From Phyllostachys edulis (taxonomy: Eukaryota; Streptophyta; Magnoliopsida; Poales; Poaceae): DNA of 64,000 nt. A model generated the notes under the pieces. That model did no database searches and had not been told where the DNA came from. It saw nothing but the letters and a program-made list of their open reading frames with translations. The DNA lies in contig CM070562.1 of assembly GCA_036346405.1 (NCBI GenBank), forward strand, positions 110,644,412-110,708,411, given 5' to 3'. Of this stretch, positions 60,017-64,000 are shown one piece after another; the first letter of the stretch is position 1, and every line of letters begins with the position of its first letter. Both the position numbers and the translations under genes were made by a program.

Positions 60017-60810
60017 TTTGAGCCGTTCCAAACGGGAGACCTTTTTTCACGGCTTTTCTCGGAGCCGGAAGCCGCCCATAACGTAGAAAAGTCGGAAGCT
60101 GCCGAGGCAAAGTTTATCGCAGCTTCCCATGCCCCATTCCAACTTTACCCCTGAAGTTGGGCGGTAATTATGTGCTTTTGCCACCACACAAAACCCCCAA
60201 TCTGCGCCCGAAACCCTAGCTGTGTGAGGCCCCTCCCGCCCGCTGCTCCCTCTTCCTTCCCCCACGCCACGCCCCCACTTCCTTCCCAGCCGCATTGCTC
60301 CTCCTTCTTTGCCGCCCTCTTCCTCCCGCCTCCTCCCGCGCTAGTTCCCATCTCCTCCCTGTCTCCCTCCTCCCCCTGATACGGGCTAGCGTCCCACCTC
60401 CTCCCCGGATCTGCGCCGGTGCCCCACCTTCTCCTTGGATCCACGCCGGCACCCCACCTCCTCCTCCTCCGGATCCGTGCCGGCGCCCTACCTCCTTCCT
60501 TCTTGCCAGCTCCCTTCTCCTCTCTCCACCGCTGCTCTCCTCCTCCTCCCAGCGTGGTCGTCGCCCTTCTCCTCCCGCCTCCCGTCTGCCATGTGCCACA
60601 GCAGCCACCATCGTCCTCCTCCCGCACCGGCGCCCCACCTCCTCCCTCCTCACCGGTTCCATCCTCGTCCCTTGGATCTGGCGTCTCCGCTCGCCCACGA
60701 CGCCGCTCGCCTCCAGCCCCGAACGGATCTGCGTTGCCGCCCCGATCGGATCAGCTCAGGACCCGACGCTGGCCTCCTTCCTCGACCTGGCACCACCCTC
60801 TTCTAATATT
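60017..60810 (-). mobile_element. Inverted partial copy of the array-bearing element family
   Basis: Starts GGGCATGTTTGAGCC. The first 200 bp share GGCTTC/GGAAGC-rich words, CATGCCCCATTCCAAC-type sequence and the GAAACCCTA turn with the inverted right end of the nested element (9978 back to about 9720). The pyrimidine-rich block at 60240-60800 then corresponds to the purine-rich block at 8990-9720. The array is absent. Confidence 0.6.
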
Positions 60811-61179
60811 ACAGAGGAAAATATAGTGTGAAATAGCAACAATTTCTAATATTCTTATGTAATTTCACTTGACAATTAGCATTGCAAAATTTGTCCTTGA
60901 ATAGTAACAAGACTATTGATTGCACCAAAAGAATAATGATATTTTCACTATTGTTTGCTACTCTCTTGTTGTCTTTACTATTATAAAAAAGAACTTGGTG
61001 GTGGTGGTGAGTCTGTCATCTGCCCCTTCTTGAGTTGTCGTGGTCTTTTATGGATAAATATGTTCACACATGTATAAGATACTTGAAGGATCTTCTGTGG
61101 ATAATTAAATTATCTGTGTTTGTGGTTTGTGATAACATTCTATGTGGTTTGTTGATTGGATGCAAATTATGTATCAAAC

Positions 61180-61253
61180 TTTCTAAGTATATAACTTATA
61201 TTGTGTTTTATGTATATTGGTTTTCTAAGTATATAACTTATATTGTGTTTTAT
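61180..61253. repeat. 42-bp tandem duplication
   Basis: TTCTAAGTATATAACTTATA and the next 12 bases occur at about 61180 and again at 61222, inside the sequence that precedes the Helitron end. Confidence 0.8.
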
Positions 61254-61260
61254 TTGAAAT

Positions 61261-61289
61261 CCGTTGCAACGCACGAGCACCCGGCTAGT
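61261..61289 (+). mobile_element. Helitron 3' terminus
   Basis: CCGTTGCAACGCACGAGCAC is followed by CCGG and CTAG, then T. Grass Helitrons end with this CGTTGCAACGCACG-type hairpin and CTRR, inserted before T. The palindrome GTTGCAAC (61263-61270) provides the hairpin. The 5' end (A then TC) was not found; TCTAATATTACAGAGG at 60801 is a weak candidate because it is preceded by T rather than A. Confidence 0.75.
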
Positions 61290-61302
61290 TACAAGTAAAA
61301 GA

Positions 61303-61770
61303 TCATTTGTTGTACAATAAAGGGGGTAATTTCAGTACTGTTCTTACAAATTCATCTGGATTAACATAAACCAATGTTGTACATACAAAAATTCCTCGAG
61401 GAAAATATGAATATGCACTCAAGCAGTACATGAGATACATGAACACAAGGTTGGTAATCCTAATCTTGAATTTTTCAAGAACGAATGTCTGAATTTTATA
61501 TGATCGCTTTTGATTTTTTTTTACACACGATTTCCATGAATGCACAACAATCAGAGGTTCTTGGAATGGATGACATATGATGCCTAATTTACTTGAATCT
61601 GATAAGCCTCTTTCAGAAATTTCCTCTACTTTAGTATAAATATGAACATAATCTCGGGATAGATCAACAGATTGGAAGAAAAGTTCACCCTTGAGTAATT
61701 TGTCCAAAAGAACCACACAAGAAACACAGTACAGACAACCGGGAAAAAAATTAAAAAATTTTCTATACAA
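61303..61770 (-). other. Unidentified 155-codon reading frame
   Basis: An uninterrupted, AT-rich minus-strand frame starting MYRKFFNFFPGCLYCVSC and ending VRTVLKLPPLLYNK. The composition (Lys, Phe, Tyr, Ile, Ser-rich, segments such as EEISERGLSDSSKLG) differs from the low-complexity frames nearby and reads like an organelle-style protein. I could not assign it. It lies directly after the Helitron end and before GC-rich sequence. It may be a fragment of plastid or mitochondrial DNA in the nucleus, captured host sequence, or chance. Confidence 0.35.
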
Positions 61771-61789
61771 GAATGAATTCAGTGTAATC

Positions 61790-62297
61790 TTTTCACATAT
61801 TTTGAGATAAAAATAAACAGAAAAATTCGAAATCTAAATCACAAAATGAAGGAGGGGTCTCAGACAAGAAGGGTAGGGGTTGGTGGAATGGTGGGGATTC
61901 GACAGTGGTTGCGGACCTAGTGGCGGCGGCGGAGGAATGGGCGATCGAACGGAGGAAGGAAGGAGCGGACCGAGGTCGCGGGCGGTGGCAGTGGTGATTC
62001 GGATGGAGGTTGTGGGGGAAGATCATGGCTGGGCACCGGGGCGGGGAGGAGGATGACAGTCGGTGGCGTCTTGATATGGGAAGGAGGATCGCGGCGACGA
62101 AGAACAGGCCCGCCGTCACCGCCTAGGGTCGAGCAAGAAGCCGCTGACGACGGAGGAGGGCTATGAGGCCTAGGATCAAACACGAGGAAAGGATGGCATC
62201 GTTTGGGGTGTGGGATAGCAGCGACGGAGGACAGGCTATCGACACCGGCTGTCGGCAATGAGGCGGAGTGCGCCACCGCCAAACCCTAGGGAGCGCT
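61790..62297. other. GC-rich gene-free stretch before the terminal LTR
   Basis: Minus-strand frames are Pro/Ser-rich (PSSAASCSTLGGDGG and similar) without domains. It ends AAACCCTAGGGAGCGCT where the LTR begins. Confidence 0.4.
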
Positions 62298-64000
62298 TGT
62301 AACACCCTGAATTTTTTGAAAATCCAAAAATACAAAATATCTTCCCAACAAAAAATCCCAGAAAATGCGGATCTAACCTTTGCCTACATATCCTCCTCAA
62401 TTCCAGATTCTGCTATCTCTTTCACGCATCTTTCCAAAAGGTAAAAAGAAATATATCTCTCTCTCTCTCTTCAAGATCCATCTGGGGTTTGGCGCCACTT
62501 CTGATGGGTGGGCGAGCCATCGTCGGGTATGCCGCCAAGGGTGTCGTCGTCCTCCCTTCCTTTCACTTCTTGCCACCGCTTTGGTCGTGCTTGTCGCCGG
62601 TCGGACGCCTTGTGCCCTCACCGCGCTGGCGCTGTTCGGGCAGCCGCACGCATGGAGCTAGCCGAGCCACTTGGTGGCTTGTGTGCTGAGATGCTTGTGT
62701 GTGCGTGTTCTAGTTCCTCATCCCTCCTGGTTAATTCCATCCCTAATTAATCCTTTGTATTGTAGGTTCACACTTGGGGGGAGTTAGAAAGGAGGATCAA
62801 TCATCCACAAACTTTCTGATCTGTCATGCAGCCAGATTGCCAAGCTTTTGACTGGCAAGTTATCTCTCGGCAATCTTCTACCCAACATTTATCTCATATC
62901 AATCACTAATTATCTTTGCCTGGTCACTTGATCAAATAGCATTGTTAATCTATAAATTGTTAATTAGTGATGTATGTTATATACCTTGTGATTTGTAGCT
63001 TAGTCTTGTGGATAGTTGCAAATAATTAATGGATGGCTGATTATTAAAGTGGATTCTATAGGGTATTGTTAGTGCATATCAAACGTCAATGAGATGATGC
63101 GACATTTGGATTATTGATTTAACAAGTATTAATGGAGGTCATATGTTGATTGTCACTATATTTGTTAAATCTGAATTAGACGTTGCCATTCTGAAACTTA
63201 TTGATGATATTACTAGTTTCATTTGCCATGTTTACACTGTAGCGGTTATAATAAAATACTTGGGATTAGGCTCTTGCTTGGATGATTTCTAATAATCTGT
63301 CCTTAACTCCACATGGTTAAACTCAACCCCATTTGCATAAGTTACATGTCCTATTATCTCCTGTTAATCACTTCATGCGGAATCAACCTGACTTAGATCG
63401 TCATATCCAGTAACATCCTCCTATCAATTACTAAGGACTTTTTATCAGTTTCCAATTTCTTATCTAATCTACTATTTCACTAATCAATTGTCAATCACCC
63501 TTTTTATACATACATTGCAATTTGTGTTTCAATTATTCCATCTAGTCTTTGCATATATGGGTATACCACCTTCCGCTCAACAATGTACGAAGGCCGTACA
63601 ATTCCATTGTTGAGATACTAACACCCAGCCACAAGTATACAGTCAAGGCGGGTGCCTGACTATTTTCGTATTACTTGGTATGCATTGGCGTCGTACTTGC
63701 TTTCTCATTAATTAACGTGAATACCTTATCATTACTCTCGTTTCACTATTCCCCATCTCTGTTATCACACGTTACAATTTTATTCCCCACATGGTCATCT
63801 TCCTTCCTTTATCTAATTACCTTTGCCTGGAACACCTTCTATTGTTTGTTTCCATTACCTGTATTTACCCTTGCTGTTGTTGAGTATACTTGCCGAGATT
63901 ATTTTCCAATCTCACACTTGTTCTTTTCGTTCCAGGTAAAAAGTCAGTTGAGTAGCTTCCATGTGAGCATTGGGGTCATGGGTGACACACGTACTTCCCG
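62298..64000 (+). mobile_element. LTR retrotransposon end running off the window
   Basis: Starts TGTAACACCCTGAATTTTTT, the usual opening of a family of grass Gypsy-type LTRs and the relative of the LTR at 54503-56078. It has a CT run at about 62455 and continues AT-rich to the window edge without a recognised end or coding region, so the boundary between LTR and internal part is not determined. Confidence 0.55.

Noticed and set aside
59155..60831. Frames of 123-219 codons rich in Arg/Glu or Pro/Ser
   Set aside because: Composition artefacts of purine- or pyrimidine-rich transposon sequence.

Overview
The window is nuclear DNA from a grass (Poaceae). The genes have many introns, GC-rich first exons and AT-rich introns. 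The intergenic space is packed with grass-type transposons: hAT, Mutator-like, Tourist/PIF-like, LTR elements and a Helitron end. Gene models were built by hand from splice sites and conserved protein sequence. No database was searched, and the species cannot be named from the sequence alone.

Layout. (1) 1-4.2 kb: a repeat remnant, then a nine-exon gene for an unrecognised plant protein with a C-terminal membrane helix. (2) 4.2-10.0 kb: hAT element A, bounded by a near-perfect 8-bp target duplication. It carries a nested element containing a 1.24-kb array of about 124 ten-base units in one unbroken register. (3) 10.1-16.3 kb: a decayed class III alcohol dehydrogenase (glutathione-dependent formaldehyde dehydrogenase) gene. 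A Mutator-type MITE sits inside an exon, the cofactor-domain exon is missing, an LTR element fills the gap, and there are stops and frameshifts. Element A lies just 5' of its start codon. (4) 17.7-26.8 kb: three apparently intact housekeeping genes. DPH1 and chloroplast CtpA are divergent and share 380 bp; exosome CSL4 is convergent with CtpA. (5) 26.85-30.45 kb: hAT element B, same family as A, only 89 bp upstream of the CSL4 start codon. (6) 30.5-34 kb: AT-rich repeats and nested terminal-inverted-repeat elements. (7) 34.0-39.5 kb: an intact receptor-like kinase of the ALE2 type in eight exons. (8) 40-45.3 kb: MITEs, diverged duplications and LTR fragments. (9) 45.5-53.9 kb: a third hAT element (RICESLEEPER-like), broken by a 4,248-bp solo-LTR-like insertion with a 5-bp target duplication; removing the insertion restores the reading frame at the junction. 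(10) 53.9-64 kb: more elements, including two relatives of the array-bearing family, two LTRs of one family, a Tourist-like MITE, a Helitron 3' end and an unexplained 155-codon reading frame.

The intact genes serve separate processes: eEF2 diphthamide modification, D1 protein maturation in the thylakoid lumen, RNA exosome structure and epidermal receptor signalling. They do not form a pathway. The strongest unusual signals are the phased 10-bp array, the dismantling of the ADH gene, and the reversible-looking interruption of the third hAT transposase.
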